Positions 22,813-32,708 of a DNA stretch of 64,000 nt are shown piece after piece (position 1 is the first letter of the stretch; each line of letters starts with the position of its first letter). Made by a program: the position numbers and the translations under genes. Location of the stretch: assembly GCA_021397845.1 (NCBI GenBank), contig CM038043.1, positions 34,898,501 through 34,962,500 of the forward strand, in the 5' to 3' direction. A model generated the notes under the pieces. That model was not told where the DNA came from and did not search any database. It saw nothing but the letters and a program-made list of their open reading frames with translations. The stretch is from Areca catechu. Its lineage: Eukaryota; Streptophyta; Magnoliopsida; Arecales; Arecaceae.

Positions 22813-24575
22813 TGATATGGAATGAAAGGGCGGGCTATGGATGCTTATGATGCAAGAAATTTCTTTTTTTTTTCTTTCGGTTGATGAGTTTTTTTGTTAT
22901 TTTTCTTAGGGTTTTGATTCCCGATCACAAGCAAAGGCAAGAAATAAGAAAGATGAGTAACGGAAACTTACGCTAGCAGTTTAAAGCCCTAAAAAGTGAG
23001 AACGAGAATAGGACCCCGGGATTAAGAAACCCGGTAGGACTAGCTCGAAATACAATACCTACTTAGGAGATAGAGAGAGCAAACCTCACACGTCTGAAGC
23101 ACCCGGTGCAGAGATCGCTCAACTCGGTGGATGCGGCCTGGATGCCCATCGAACCCGTGGAAGCACTGGCTTTTGGTCGGAAGGTCACAATGGCAAAGCC
23201 GACTGTCTCTGGTGCCCGAGATGCTAGGGAGGACCTGTAGGCAAACAAAATAAGGATCAGTGAGATGGGAAGATGCACGGAAAGGAACTGAGATGGGTTG
23301 AGAAGGGGCTTCAAGCCTAGTGTCCGGCTGGATTCGAAGTCGAAGATAGAGATAACTTGGGGCCTCGCACCCCGCGACATCCCGGAGGACGAAGGAATGT
23401 GGCCTCACACCACGCGACGTCCGGGAGGACGAAGGATTCGCGATGCCCTGGGGCGATGGACAGGTGGCCTCACACACTCGACATCCCTGGGGACGAAGGC
23501 AACTTCACTCAAACCTAGCCTAAGAGACAATGGTTGGAGGATGGAAAACTCAAACTTTTTTCATTAATCATTAAATATCTTTTACAATGGAGGGATTGGG
23601 TTCTTTAAATAGGCACCCAAGGCCCATTTGAATTCAAAATAACTCAAAAACCCTTGAACCCAAATTACAACCCCAAAGTTGGCGCCCACATGGATGTGGC
23701 AAGATCTTCATGGCCGACCAAAGGGAAGAGAAGATTGGCGTGGCATATGGGAGGGCTTGGAGAGGGGGATTGGCCTTTAGACTTCCTTCTTTGCATGCTC
23801 ACTTTGGGAGGAAAACATGGAGCAAGGCTTGCTTTAAGGGATGTGTCTCCTTTTGATTTCTTCCACGCCTAGATGGAGTGAGTTATGGCCGACCAAGGAG
23901 GGAGCTTTTAGGCATTGCAAATTTGATGGCTTGGAATGGGAAATGTGCTCCTTGACCTTCCTCTCTTGTGTGACTACTTTGGAAAGAAGGCTTGGAAAAT
24001 GGCTTGCTTTGTGGCTTGGTCTCTTCAAGAATCTTCAATGCCCCATTTATTGATGGATCATGGCGTGATGTGGGGGAGGGAAGAGGGGGATGATGTCTCC
24101 TCCTTCCAAGGTCGCCCAAGAGAAAAAGGCATGGAGAGGGCATGTGGAATGCATGAGGGCACCTCCTTGTTTCCTTCCTTGGAAGCCCAAGTGGCAATTG
24201 ATGTGCGCCACATAGGTGGCTGAGGTGGCGCCATATAGGTGGCTGAGGTGGCACATGTGTTGGCATCTTTCCAAGTGAAAGAGGTGGGTTGGCCCACAAG
24301 GAACTTGACTTGGTCTTGAAAGCCAGGTTGACTTCAATTGGGCTTGGGCCCAATCCAAACTCAGACTCAAACCAAAAATAAATACAGGACCCATGACCTA
24401 AACTTGACCTAAATTGGTCAAGGTACAGGACTAAACAAACTTAGACTAGGTACATGACTAAAATTATAAAATTACATTGGCTCATAGCCTTATTACAGGA
24501 CTCACAGAAGTGGAACCATAATCTGAGATCCACAGAGGGTTGAGGAGTCTCTGTCGGATCCTGGTGCCCACACTA
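22813..24575 (-). repeat. 5' LTR of the second chromovirus derivative
   Basis: Partner of 19972-21695; the outer edge has mutated from CCACACCA to CCACACTA and is followed by the duplicated target GCAGG. Confidence 0.88.
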
Positions 24576-24580
24576 GCAGG

Positions 24581-24995
24581 CCTTCCTAAGATTGCATTAT
24601 ATGCAGAGGAAATTCGAACAACCATAAAGGTGAGGGAAAAAGTCCTTTGCTTCGGGTATTGTTCTGAGAGTTACAGGGAGTATAATTTCTCCCTCTACTC
24701 CCATAGAATTTCTGCCAAATCAGTTAATGGCATATGAATTCTTCATAGCTTATCAATTGGTAAGTCATCTTGACAAAAATCATAAAGCAAGACTTCAGTA
24801 GAACTTCTATTATCAACCAGAATCCTGTGTACATCATAATTTGCAATTATTGTAGAAATTACTATAGGATCATTATGCGACGTCTAAACACCTGTAGGTC
24901 ATCATAAGAAAAACTAATGCTTCTTCAAAGCCTCTTGACACTCCGGTCATCTTCATAATATGCTTGATGAATCATTTCGATGATCTGTCGGTTGG
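24581..24995 (-). pseudogene. Protease region of the Tat element
   Basis: Minus strand near 24770-24830 encodes HRILVDNRSSTEVLLYDF. In Tat and Athila elements the aspartic protease motif reads VDNGSSADILF, so the catalytic Asp is present but the following Gly is Arg. The protease would cut the Gag-Pol polyprotein. Frame is broken, and its link to RT has been cut by the chromovirus at 19972-24575. Confidence 0.75.
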
Positions 24996-24999
24996 CTAT

Positions 25000-26570
25000 T
25001 GGTTTGGAAGCTCCATCCCATCAGCAATCATTCTTGGGTCGTTGATCTTGGCGCTGCTGCCTCAATTGGTCGAATCTAGTTTTGGTTTTGGATGTATCTG
25101 TCCAAATAACCACATTTAATTAGATCTTCAATCTCATCATTCTGTTTGATATACTCTTCTGTAGTATGTCCATGATCACGAAGGAATCGACAGTATTTGG
25201 CTTTGTTGCGCATAGCAGGTGGAGCTTTCATTGGCCTCGGCCTTTGGAGGAAATTTTCTTTCTCAATTTCCATCAGAGTTTTTTCTCTTGGAAGAGTTAG
25301 GGGATGTAAGTGTCAAATCCATTGACGTAGTTCCTACTGACCAAGTTCTTCAAACTCTGAACTTGCCGTTGAATTGGTCGGACTCCAGGAGATCGAAACT
25401 CATCTTCTTTGGAATTCTTCTTGCTCGGTGCTGATTTTCTTTCTACCTGTCATCGGCTCAAGGCTTGTCTTCAGCCTAAGCATATTTTTGGACGCGAGCC
25501 AACAATTCTGAATAATTGGTCGGAATTTTTTGTCTAAAGAGAATGTGAACCTGGAGGCTCGTACTCCCTTCTTCATAGCTGACATTGCCACGTATTCATT
25601 GAGATCTGGGATTTCCAACGTGGTAGAATTGAATCTATTATATAATCTCTCAAGGATTCTCCTTCTAGTTGCTAAATGAAGAATAAACTATTAAAGTTTC
25701 TTGGCATTCTTTTGCTTATTCTAAAGTGAGAGACGAATAACTTCTCCAACTGATCGAAAGAATGAATGGCATCCGGCTGAAGGCTTGAATACCACATTTT
25801 CGCAGCCTTTTTCAGAGTTGCCGAGAAAGCAAGATAGTGAAGCACATCTGATGCTCCTTGGATCAACATGTAGGCTTTAAAACTACCCAGATGATCTAAG
25901 GGATCAATCGATCTATCATATGGTTCAACCTGTGGGATCTTAAAATGATGAGGAATCCTTTCCTCCATAATTTTCTTGGAAAAGGGAGGCAAAATATCGT
26001 ACCTTGGTGCTGCATCCTCCGTCTTCTTCTGCTCTCCAAGTTTGGCGATCTGTAGTTCTAGTTTTCTGAATTTTTTCTCAAAATCACTAGCCCTTCCAAG
26101 ATTTGGAGTCTGAGCACTATCAAGAGTTGATTCACCAGAAGATGTTGAATAAGATCGCAGGCACTTTCCCTTGCCTCGCTTCTTAGTATGATGGTGAGAG
26201 CAGTGGTATTGCTTTGAAGGAGAATGTTGTCCTGAAGAATGTTGAGAAGGTGAGTGTCGTCTTGGACTAAGACGTCTGCTTACCTGGAGAGAAGATCGAC
26301 GGCTATTCCTTGAAGTGGCAGGTCACAATGATTCATTCGCAACAACTTCTTGGAGGTTTTGAACTGCTGCAGTGAGCACTTCTATCTTATTCAAAAGAGT
26401 ATCCAATCGTTCTTGATCCAGATTTCCAGCAGGAACAACACCCATTCCGTCATGAACTGGATCATTCTCTTTTGGAGAATGGAAATGAGGAATTTCTTCG
26501 ATGGGAAGATTCCGGATCTTACCTTTACCATGCTTTCTTTCAGATTCTTGAAAAACTCTTTCACTGAGTT
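25000..26570 (-). pseudogene. gag of the Tat element
   Basis: Minus strand in pieces: a basic N-terminal region (26300-26000), then the PF03732 capsid core (25992-25672) with HHFKIPQVEPYDRSIDPLDH, KAYMLIQGASDVLHYLAF and AKMWYSSLQPDAIHSF, then 25618-25400 with EIPDLNEYVAMSAMKKG. The C-terminal block 25273-25076 carries YCRFLRDHGHTTEEYIKQ; relatives have CRFHRDHGHDTEEC here. The order matches the gag at the left edge of the window. Stops and frameshifts occur between the pieces. Confidence 0.88.
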
Positions 26571-26571
26571 T

Positions 26572-26589
26572 CCCTTACCTGGTGCGCAA
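26572..26589 (-). other. Primer-binding site of the Tat element
   Basis: Minus strand TTGCGCACCAGGTAAGGG, just inside the 5' LTR. It is close to the TTGGCGCGCCAGGTAGGGG form of Tat elements and similar to the site at 1278-1296. Confidence 0.72.
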
Positions 26590-26591
26590 TC

Positions 26592-27435
26592 CGTTGTGTC
26601 CAGATTACAATGACACTCGAGCTTGAATTAAACTTGCTGGAGTCAAATCCGATCAGTTGAATTTGCTATCCTTTCTCTATTCTTGATTTTGCTCTTCTTC
26701 AACTTCATACAAGTTTGATGGAGAGAAATCTTCACGCTCGAGCTTGCCACCAAGTCTGGACTAAAACAGATCTGGTCTAAAGGAAAACTTGGCTAAAGGT
26801 ATTCCCCCAATCCTCCCCCTCTTTCTCTCCTCCATTGCTATTTATAGGCTACGACCCTAATTGAATCCAACTAAGACAGCTATAAATAGTTAGCTCATTA
26901 GTGGACCAGCACGTGGGATGATCGTTATCCATTATGTTCCCATAATCAACCAATCTGTTAGATTAGTCAATATAATACCAAGGCTGACTTATTGCGTTAA
27001 TATTAAACATCAATCAGCTTCGTATCTCTTAGTCATTGATCGACTTTACACCCCTCAAATATTGGTCAGCCTCATGCACTTTGCACCTCTTGGGCATTGA
27101 TTGGCTTTACGCCTCTTGGGAGTTGATCAGCCTTACACCTCTTGGTCAATTATCAGCTTTACACCTCTTGAACGTTGATCAACTTTACCTCTTGGGCGTT
27201 GATCAGCTTTATACTCTCAAGCATTGATCAGCTTTACGCCTCTCGGGCGTTGATCGGATTTACTCCTCTTGGGCATTGATCAACTTTACACCTCTTGGAC
27301 GTTGATCAGCTTTACGTCCCTGGGCGTTGATTGGCCTTGTGCTCCTTGGGCATCGATCGTCGATATATTACTTGATTAACCAAGTTCAACCTCCATCAGA
27401 TCAATATAAGTAGACCAAATGTATCATATCCAACA
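26592..27435 (-). repeat. 5' LTR of the Tat element
   Basis: Matches the split 3' LTR (3059-3263 and 8247-8915). Contains the same minisatellite (27020-27355) and ends CCAACA before the duplicated target ATATA. Confidence 0.9.
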
Positions 27436-28455
27436 ATATATATGCAAACATATGCATACATAAATATATATATGCATGCATATACATGTACATGTATTTG
27501 TATATACTGTGTATTAGATGGGTAAGAGAAAAGAATGTAGAAAGAAAATCATAGGCCAAAAAAAAAAAAAGAAAAAAAAAAAAAAAAAAAGAAAGAAAGA
27601 ACAAATGAAAAAAAATACAAGGACCTTGTCTAAAAGGAATGGCAAAAAATGAGAGAAGCTCTGACTCACCTTTGATCCATAAATCATCCTTTGTAACAAC
27701 CCAGCAAATCACCTAGAGAGGGCGAGCCAGAAGGTTATTAAGTGATGTGCTTGACCCCGCTTAAGTATAAAATAACCTTGTTAACAAGCACCTGAAGTGG
27801 GGCTAAATAAAAACCTGGATGGATCCTCAAATGGTTCCTTTTATTGTACTTCTCTCTAAATGGTTATCTATTAAAAAACAGACCACTAATGCAGACAGGA
27901 AAACTTGGTAGAAGAAAAACAGAGCCAAAGAGAGGTTCATCACAAGACAGATATGAATGCATTCAAATGTCATATCTTAAATAAGATAACGGGGAAACCA
28001 GTTCCCCGTTAAAATTTGCGATGGCATAATTTCCAAAATAGCATTGTCTGTCAACATGGAAAAAACTTGTATTATGAAAAAAAGGTAATTTCGTATCATT
28101 TTGGATGGCAGTGAAATTGAAGCCGTTTTTGGAGGAAAAAAAAAAAAACAAAGCTAAATATCAGTGTAACAAAACCTGCAAATAATTGTAAAAAACTCTT
28201 AAAAGAAGTTACTTTATTTGCATAACTCTACCATAGAAAAATCATAAACATAACAAAATTTCAGAAAAACAAAATAGAGAAATAACAGAGTACTTTATCT
28301 TAGAAGATGAAAAGGATGGGAACAAGCAAGTAGAGGCTCAGAATTGCCATTGATCCATCTTTCCTCCACTATTTCTCAAACAAATCATTGTAGCAAGCAG
28401 ACCACGCAAGCTGCCAAGCAATGGTTACCAAAAAGAGAAAAACATTGGAGGGGTA
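27436..28455. repeat. Tandem host unit, copy A, first part
   Basis: Starts in a TATA/ATGCATAC microsatellite, followed by an A-rich run (27558-27600). Marker blocks that recur in the other copies are GACCTTGTCTAAAAGG (27623), TTTGATCCATAAATCATCC (27675), GGCATAATTTCCAAAATAGC (28024), GTTACTTTATTTGCATAACTC (28207) and TTTGATCCATCTTTCCTCC (28350). It is interrupted at 28456 and resumes at 43769. Minus-strand frames are short and show no known domain; the repeated ATGGATCAAAG + GTGAGT/GTAAGT boundary looks like a splice donor. Confidence 0.75.
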
Positions 28456-28865
28456 TGTTGATGCTAAATCACCTGGGCTGGAACTTCGATGGCGTCGGGC
28501 ATCCTGCTTGCTCTTCTAACCGGGCTCCTGGATGCTCTTCTTAGATGGACACCTGCAAAAGATTCCTGGACCGGATTTCCAGTGGGACACTCCGACGCTC
28601 AAGTCAGTGGGGTGGTCTAGGTAACAGAATGGAGAATTCAAAGAAGAGCATAGATGGAGAAATAAAGAGTAATCAATTTGGCATAGTGTAGGCTTGATGG
28701 CCTTAGACCTTGCCTACCCTTAGAGGTCCCCTCTTATCCTTATTTATGGTATAGTTGTAATCGAATGGTGGTTATGGTAACTGAATGGTGGTTATGGTAA
28801 TCGAATGTGGTTATAGTTGTTTAAATAGACCATTTGTTATGAGATCAGGTGATTGGACCATAACA
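28456..28865 (-). repeat. 3' LTR of the gene-capturing element
   Basis: 410 bp from TGTTGATGC to CATAACA. The adjacent minus-strand GAGTGGGGGCTG (28866-28878) is a good polypurine tract candidate, which fixes this side as the 3' end. Confidence 0.8.
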
Positions 28866-28994
28866 CAGCCCCCACTCCCGTGCTACCAATGAAATGCTTG
28901 GCTTTTTCGGCGAAGGGAGTAATTTTATCTCTTCGATCTTGATATTGCCATAAACAAATAACAGCCTTTGCACTTTGTCGATTGGCCAATTAGG

Positions 28995-29330
28995 TCCACC
29001 TTTGTGGTTTTTGTTGGTAATAAGGTAGGCTGGTCAGGCCCGCCTCGGCATGTCATCGGATTCACCATTAGGGTAGGCTGATTAGACCATCCCTATGCCT
29101 TTATTGAAATAAGATAGGCTAGTCAGGTCCGTCTTGGCACGTCATCGGATTTACCATAGGGTAGACTGCTTAGGCCATCCCTATGTCTTTGATTGATAGT
29201 AAGGTAGGCTGGTCAAGCTCGCCTCGACTTGTCATCAGATTTACCGTAGGGTAGGCCGCTTAGGCCATCCCAGTACCTTTGATTGATTGTAAGGTAGGCT
29301 GGTCAGGCCCATCTTTGTAAGTTTCAATGG
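28995..29330. repeat. Tandem ~90-bp repeats in the gene-capturing element
   Basis: Three to four imperfect units of the form AAGGTAGGCTGGTCAGGCC + CGTCATCGGATTTACC + GGGTAGGC + GGCCATCCCTATGCC. The GGTCAG/TCAGGCC core recalls the arrays at 15500-15810 in the Tat 3' region. Confidence 0.78.
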
Positions 29331-29339
29331 ACTCAATAG

Positions 29340-30290
29340 CCTTTAGTGGGCCTTCATGGGCCTTTGTGGGCCTTCATGGGCCTTTATGGGCCTTTGTGGG
29401 CCTTGATCGATCCTGTGCGTTGATTGGCTTTGCGCGTAGATGGCCTCGCATGTAGATGGCCTTGCACCTCTTGGACGTTGATCGACCTTGCATCTCTTGG
29501 ACATTGATCAGCCTTGGACCTTGATCGGCCTGGGGTGTTGATCGGCCTTGGGCATTGATCAACATCGTGCCTTGATCGGCCTTGTGCCTTGATGGGCCTT
29601 GCACGTAGATGACCTCGCATGTTGATCGGCCTTGCACCTCATAGACGTTGATTGGCCTTACACGTAGATCGGCCTTGCACCTTAATCGACCTGGGGCGTT
29701 GATCAGCCATGCACCTTGATCGGCCTTGAGCATTGATCGGCCTTGCACCTTGATGGGCCTTGGGGTTGATCAGCCTTGCACGTTGATCAGCCTGGGGCGT
29801 TGATCGGCCTTGCACCTTGATGGGCCTTGGGCGTTGATCGGCCTTGTGCCTTGATTGGCCTTGGGTGTTGATCAACCTTGCACCTTGATCGGCCTTGCAC
29901 CTCTTGGGCGTTGATCGACCTTGCACGTGGATGGCCTTGCATGTTGATCGGCCTTGCACCTCTTGGACATCGATCGGCCTTGGGCGTAGATAGCCTTGTG
30001 CCTCTTGGGCGTCGATCGACCTTGCACATAGATGGGCCTTAATCGACCTTGCACATAGATGGGCCTTGATCGGCCTTACCTTGATGAGGTAGGCTTTAGT
30101 GGGCCTTTTCTTAGGCTTTCCTTAGGCTTCAGTGGCCTTGATAAGGTAGGCTTCAGTGGGCTTCATCTTGGGCTTCAGTGGGCCTTGATAAGGTAGGCTT
30201 CAGTGAGCCTTTTCTTGGGCTTCAGTGGACCTTGATAAGGTAGGCTTCAATGAGCCTATTCTTGGGCTTCAGTGGACCCTAGTGGATGGA
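29340..30290. repeat. Minisatellite blocks (GGGCCTT, TTGATCGGCCTTGCACC and GGTAGGCTTCAGTGGGC types)
   Basis: Three adjoining arrays: 29340-29400 (GGGCCTTCATGGGCCTTTGT), 29400-30090 (16-33 bp units of TTGATCGGCCTTGCACC with optional TCTTGGGCG) and 30090-30290 (TTGATAAGGTAGGCTTCAGTGG). The middle array is clearly related to the LTR minisatellite of the Tat element at 8460 and 27020. The several minus-strand frames with GRSTPKADQRARPIN-like repeats are readings of the array. Confidence 0.85.
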
Positions 30291-30409
30291 TCGGTACTCT
30301 ATTTGATGGCATCCAGGGCATTCTTTAGCTCATCATTTTCTGAGAGCTGGGAGTTAACTCCACCGTACTCCAGGAGAGACTGGTGATGGTGAAGGCCATT
30401 GGGAATCCA

Positions 30410-31420
30410 AACTTCACATTGTCATTAGCATCATAATATCATCCAACGAGGTGACACCAACATCACTGCCATCTTTGAGAGCAGCATCACCATGCCAAAG
30501 CACCCGCTGGTTGGCCAGTAGTTTCCCGGATCTCTGTGGGCTCTGATCCGAGCGGAGAGCCGAACTGTCCCTGGTAATACGAGCAATCTCCATGAGGGCC
30601 ATGGTAGAACGGGTGGTGTACTTTGCCTGAGCCTTCTCGAGGAGGATGGTGAAGCAAAGGAGGGCACGGGACTCGATAATGTTATTACAGATGGCCGGGT
30701 TGTTCTTGGCCAACTGCCATAGCACCTTCGCCGCCATGGCCTCCATCTCAGCCTTGGTGGCTAGGTCCTCCACCTCCCTCCTCTTGGTCCCAAAATCGGA
30801 GGGCAAGTTGGGCTTCCAGGAAGTGGCACCGCCGTCGGCAGTTACAGCGACGGGTTTGGAGGATTTGGCAGAGGCTATGGTGGTTGGATCCCAGAATGGA
30901 TCTGGGACTGTGCATTAGGCTTTCGGAATTGGCTGCTATCATTGTCTTCTCGTATGGTATAGGAATTGGCAAGTTGGTTGTTCGAGGTGGTGGCGAGGAC
31001 GATAGAATGGATGGACATGGCCTTGTTGGAGGGATGATGGGAGATGGCACCTGCTGTGCTCCTCGACAGTCTCAAAGGCGAGGTAACTGACAAGAAGGTG
31101 GATGATGTTGCTCTGGGAGAACAAGTCTCGGCAAGCGGAGTAGTTGGCGGCGAGCTCGACAATGGTCCAGGCGACCGCCGCCTGGGCACTCATTGGACCC
31201 CCGTCCTTAAGGAGCTTGGTGAGGATGGAGCATATGCCAGCATTGAGAATGCAGTCGATGCCCTTCGGGTCACGACCGAGGAGGCCGAGGGCACGGGCTG
31301 CATTCTCCTGGCCATCGACCCGACCCTCCTTGAAAAGGTAGAGGAGGTGCCCCATGCCATCCTTGATGGTGAGCTTGGCATAGTGCCGGCCAGGGAGGCT
31401 AGGGCAGAGAGCCATGGGTG
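30410..31420 (-). pseudogene. Captured armadillo-repeat (ARO-like) gene fragment
   Basis: Minus strand. From 31415 the frame encodes GHLLYLFKEGRVDGQENAAR, ALGLLGRDPKGIDCILNAG, ICSILTKLLKDGGPMSAQAA and NIIHLLVSYLAFETVEEHSR. A frameshift near 31050 leads to about 120 bases with further breaks (NPQ...QIHSGIQ type). The frame 30806-30414 then encodes EDLATKAEMEAMAAKVLWQL, AKNNPAICNNIIESRALLCF and STMALMEIARITRDSSALRS. This is the ARM domain order of plant ARMADILLO REPEAT ONLY proteins, which act in polarised cell growth. Only part of the gene is present, no intron is evident, and GC content is much higher than in the surroundings. It lies within an LTR element in the sense direction, so it is a transduced copy, not a host gene. 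Confidence 0.82.
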
Positions 31421-31424
31421 TTGA

Positions 31425-31905
31425 TCGGGCTAAAAGCTAAGAGTCTACGATTGTCAGGCGGAGAAGATGCCAAGCATTTGTGTTCATCAATTGACCATGG
31501 AGAAGAAAGACCAGACCAGGGGGCCTGTGGTCATCTCGTGAGTGTCGATCCATGCCAAGTAGAGGTGAGATGGGATCTTCAACATTTATCATTGTTTGTC
31601 CAGCCATGGAGAGGAGAAATCGAGCCAGGGGACATCGTGATTGCACCGATCATGATAGAGGTCGGAGCCAATCTAAAGCCGAGGCAGCTATCGATTGCGG
31701 CAGAAGATCGATTGTGGTGGTCGTTGGGCCAGGGGGAGAGACCGTGCTAGAGTCTCCCATGGTACCAGCTCGAATGGAGGAAACTGAAGTGGGATTTGCT
31801 GACGATCTAGAGGGCACCAATGGTGATGATACAGAGATCGGAGGACAGCGATGATTACATAGTCAAGGAGTTGGATGGCTAGCTTGGGCTCCTCGTCGGC
31901 TTATC
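31425..31905. other. GC-rich segment between the two captured coding pieces
   Basis: Contains an imperfect ~110-bp duplication: 31470-31560 and 31575-31670 both carry CATGGAGA(G/A)GAAA and CCAG...GGGG(A/G)C blocks. Frames on both strands are open for 60-110 codons, as expected from high GC, but none shows a known domain. Possibly part of the same captured transcripts. Confidence 0.4.
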
Positions 31906-32470
31906 ATGTCTTTCGCTTCCGATCGCCAGTACACCCATCGCCTGCGCTGTTGCTGGATTCCGTCGAAGGGTCCCAGTAGCTGCAATGGTGATGGTGACTG
32001 TTGATTTCCTCCTCGCCGGACCCATCCTTGTCGGTGTCACTATGGGTCACGATGGCCAGGCCATTCTCAAAGATCGGTGGCCTCTCGGAGGCAGCGGTGA
32101 GCGTCTGGCCATCGACTTGGTCGGGCGGAGGGTTCGCCTAACGGGACTTCCTCTTTTGGCTGCCAGAGGAGGCGTCACCATTTGGGTCGAACTCCATCGG
32201 AGGATCCCACCAGCTGCACTGCCACCAATGGCTGCTGGCATCCTCCTTACCATCAGAGCAGTCCTGGTTTGCTCCTTCCTTTTCCACTTGCCTTTTTTTT
32301 CCAACATGCTTCTTTTCTTCTTGTTTCTCGTCCTCGTGGGCATGGATCTGGAGGAGGAAGAGCTTGATGGAGCCATCGGTATCGTCCTCCCTGTCACCTT
32401 CTCCATCTTGTATTTCTTGAATTTCTCCTTCACAAGAGGGGGATAACAAGACCCCAACCTGGAACACCAA
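31906..32470 (-). pseudogene. Second captured coding segment with an internal duplication, function unknown
   Basis: On the minus strand one frame stays open from 32470 to 31906 except for a single TAG near 32136. The first part (110 codons) is acidic and then lysine-rich (EDEKQEEKKHVGKKRQVEKE). Two similar modules follow: SSHWWQCSWWDPPMEFDPNG ending QKRKS, and NSHHHHCSYWDPSTESSNSA ending DRKRK. Their shared pattern is SHxxxCSxWDPxxE...GDxxxGxxKRK. I do not recognise the family. It starts right at the primer site of the element, where gag would be expected, so it may be a captured plant exon or a very diverged gag-like ORF. Confidence 0.5.
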
Positions 32471-32708
32471 TATTGATGCTAAATCACCTGGGCTAGAACT
32501 TCGATGGCGTCGGGCATCCCGCTTGCTTTTCTAAACATGCTCCTGGGGCTCTTCTCGGATGGACACCTGCAAGAGATCCCGGACCGGATTTCTGGCAGGG
32601 GACACTCCGATGCTCAAGTCAATGGGGGGTTAAGCAACAGAATGGAGAATTCAAAGAAGAGCATAGATGGAGAAAGAAAGAGTAATCAATTTGGCATAGT
32701 GTAGGCTT
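32471..32708 (-). repeat. 5' LTR of the gene-capturing element, left piece
   Basis: Continues at 43495 beyond the Sirevirus. Beside it the minus strand reads TTGGTGTTCCAGGTTGGGG (32452-32470), a diverged Tat-type primer site. The right piece (43495-43768) contains an expanded ~20-bp array of GGTTATGGTAACCGAATG, which explains why this LTR is about 100 bp longer than the other. Confidence 0.8.

Larger units (their letters stand above)
19972..24575 (-). mobile_element. Second chromovirus deletion derivative, minus strand, nested in the Tat element
   Basis: LTRs at 19972-21695 and 22813-24575 (about 1.7 kb each) begin TGATGTGGAATGAAAG or TGATATGGAATGAAAG and end GTGCCCACACCA/TA. A perfect 5-bp duplication, GCAGG, flanks it (19967-19971 and 24576-24580). 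The interior is only about 1.1 kb: integrase C-terminus/chromodomain plus a short gag-side frame and an altered initiator-tRNA primer site. It separates the RT (left) from the protease (right) of the host Tat element. LTR sequence differs from the copy at 3264-8241, but interior structure is alike. Confidence 0.9.
3059..27435 (-). mobile_element. Tat/Retand-lineage Ty3/Gypsy retrotransposon, minus strand, carrying three nested insertions
   Basis: The element is bounded by LTRs at 3059-3263 plus 8247-8915 (3' LTR, itself split by an insertion) and 26592-27435 (5' LTR), both opening with GTTGTGTCCAGATTAC and ending CCAACA. It is flanked by the 5-bp duplication ATATA at 3054-3058 and 27436-27440. 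In transcriptional order (right to left) it contains the primer site, gag, protease, RT, RNase H, archaeal-type RNase H, integrase, and a long 3' region with an antisense ORF and tandem repeats. That order, the extra RNase H and the antisense ORF are diagnostic of the Tat group (Grande/Retand-like). Removing the three nested insertions leaves about 13 kb. All coding parts carry stops or frameshifts, so it is not autonomous now. Confidence 0.9.

Noticed and set aside
20231..24394. Many frames of 60-157 codons on both strands between 20231-21508 and 23040-24394
   Set aside because: They occur in pairs at matching places in the two LTRs of one chromovirus and shift frame between the copies, so they are LTR readings.
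29374..30054. Overlapping minus-strand frames with RSTPKADQR-like repeats
   Set aside because: They are translations of the GGCCTTGATC minisatellite in several frames.
31985..32446. Plus-strand 153-codon frame with hydrophobic segments
   Set aside because: It is the antisense shadow of the minus-strand captured segment, which has acidic/basic protein-like composition and an internal protein-level duplication.
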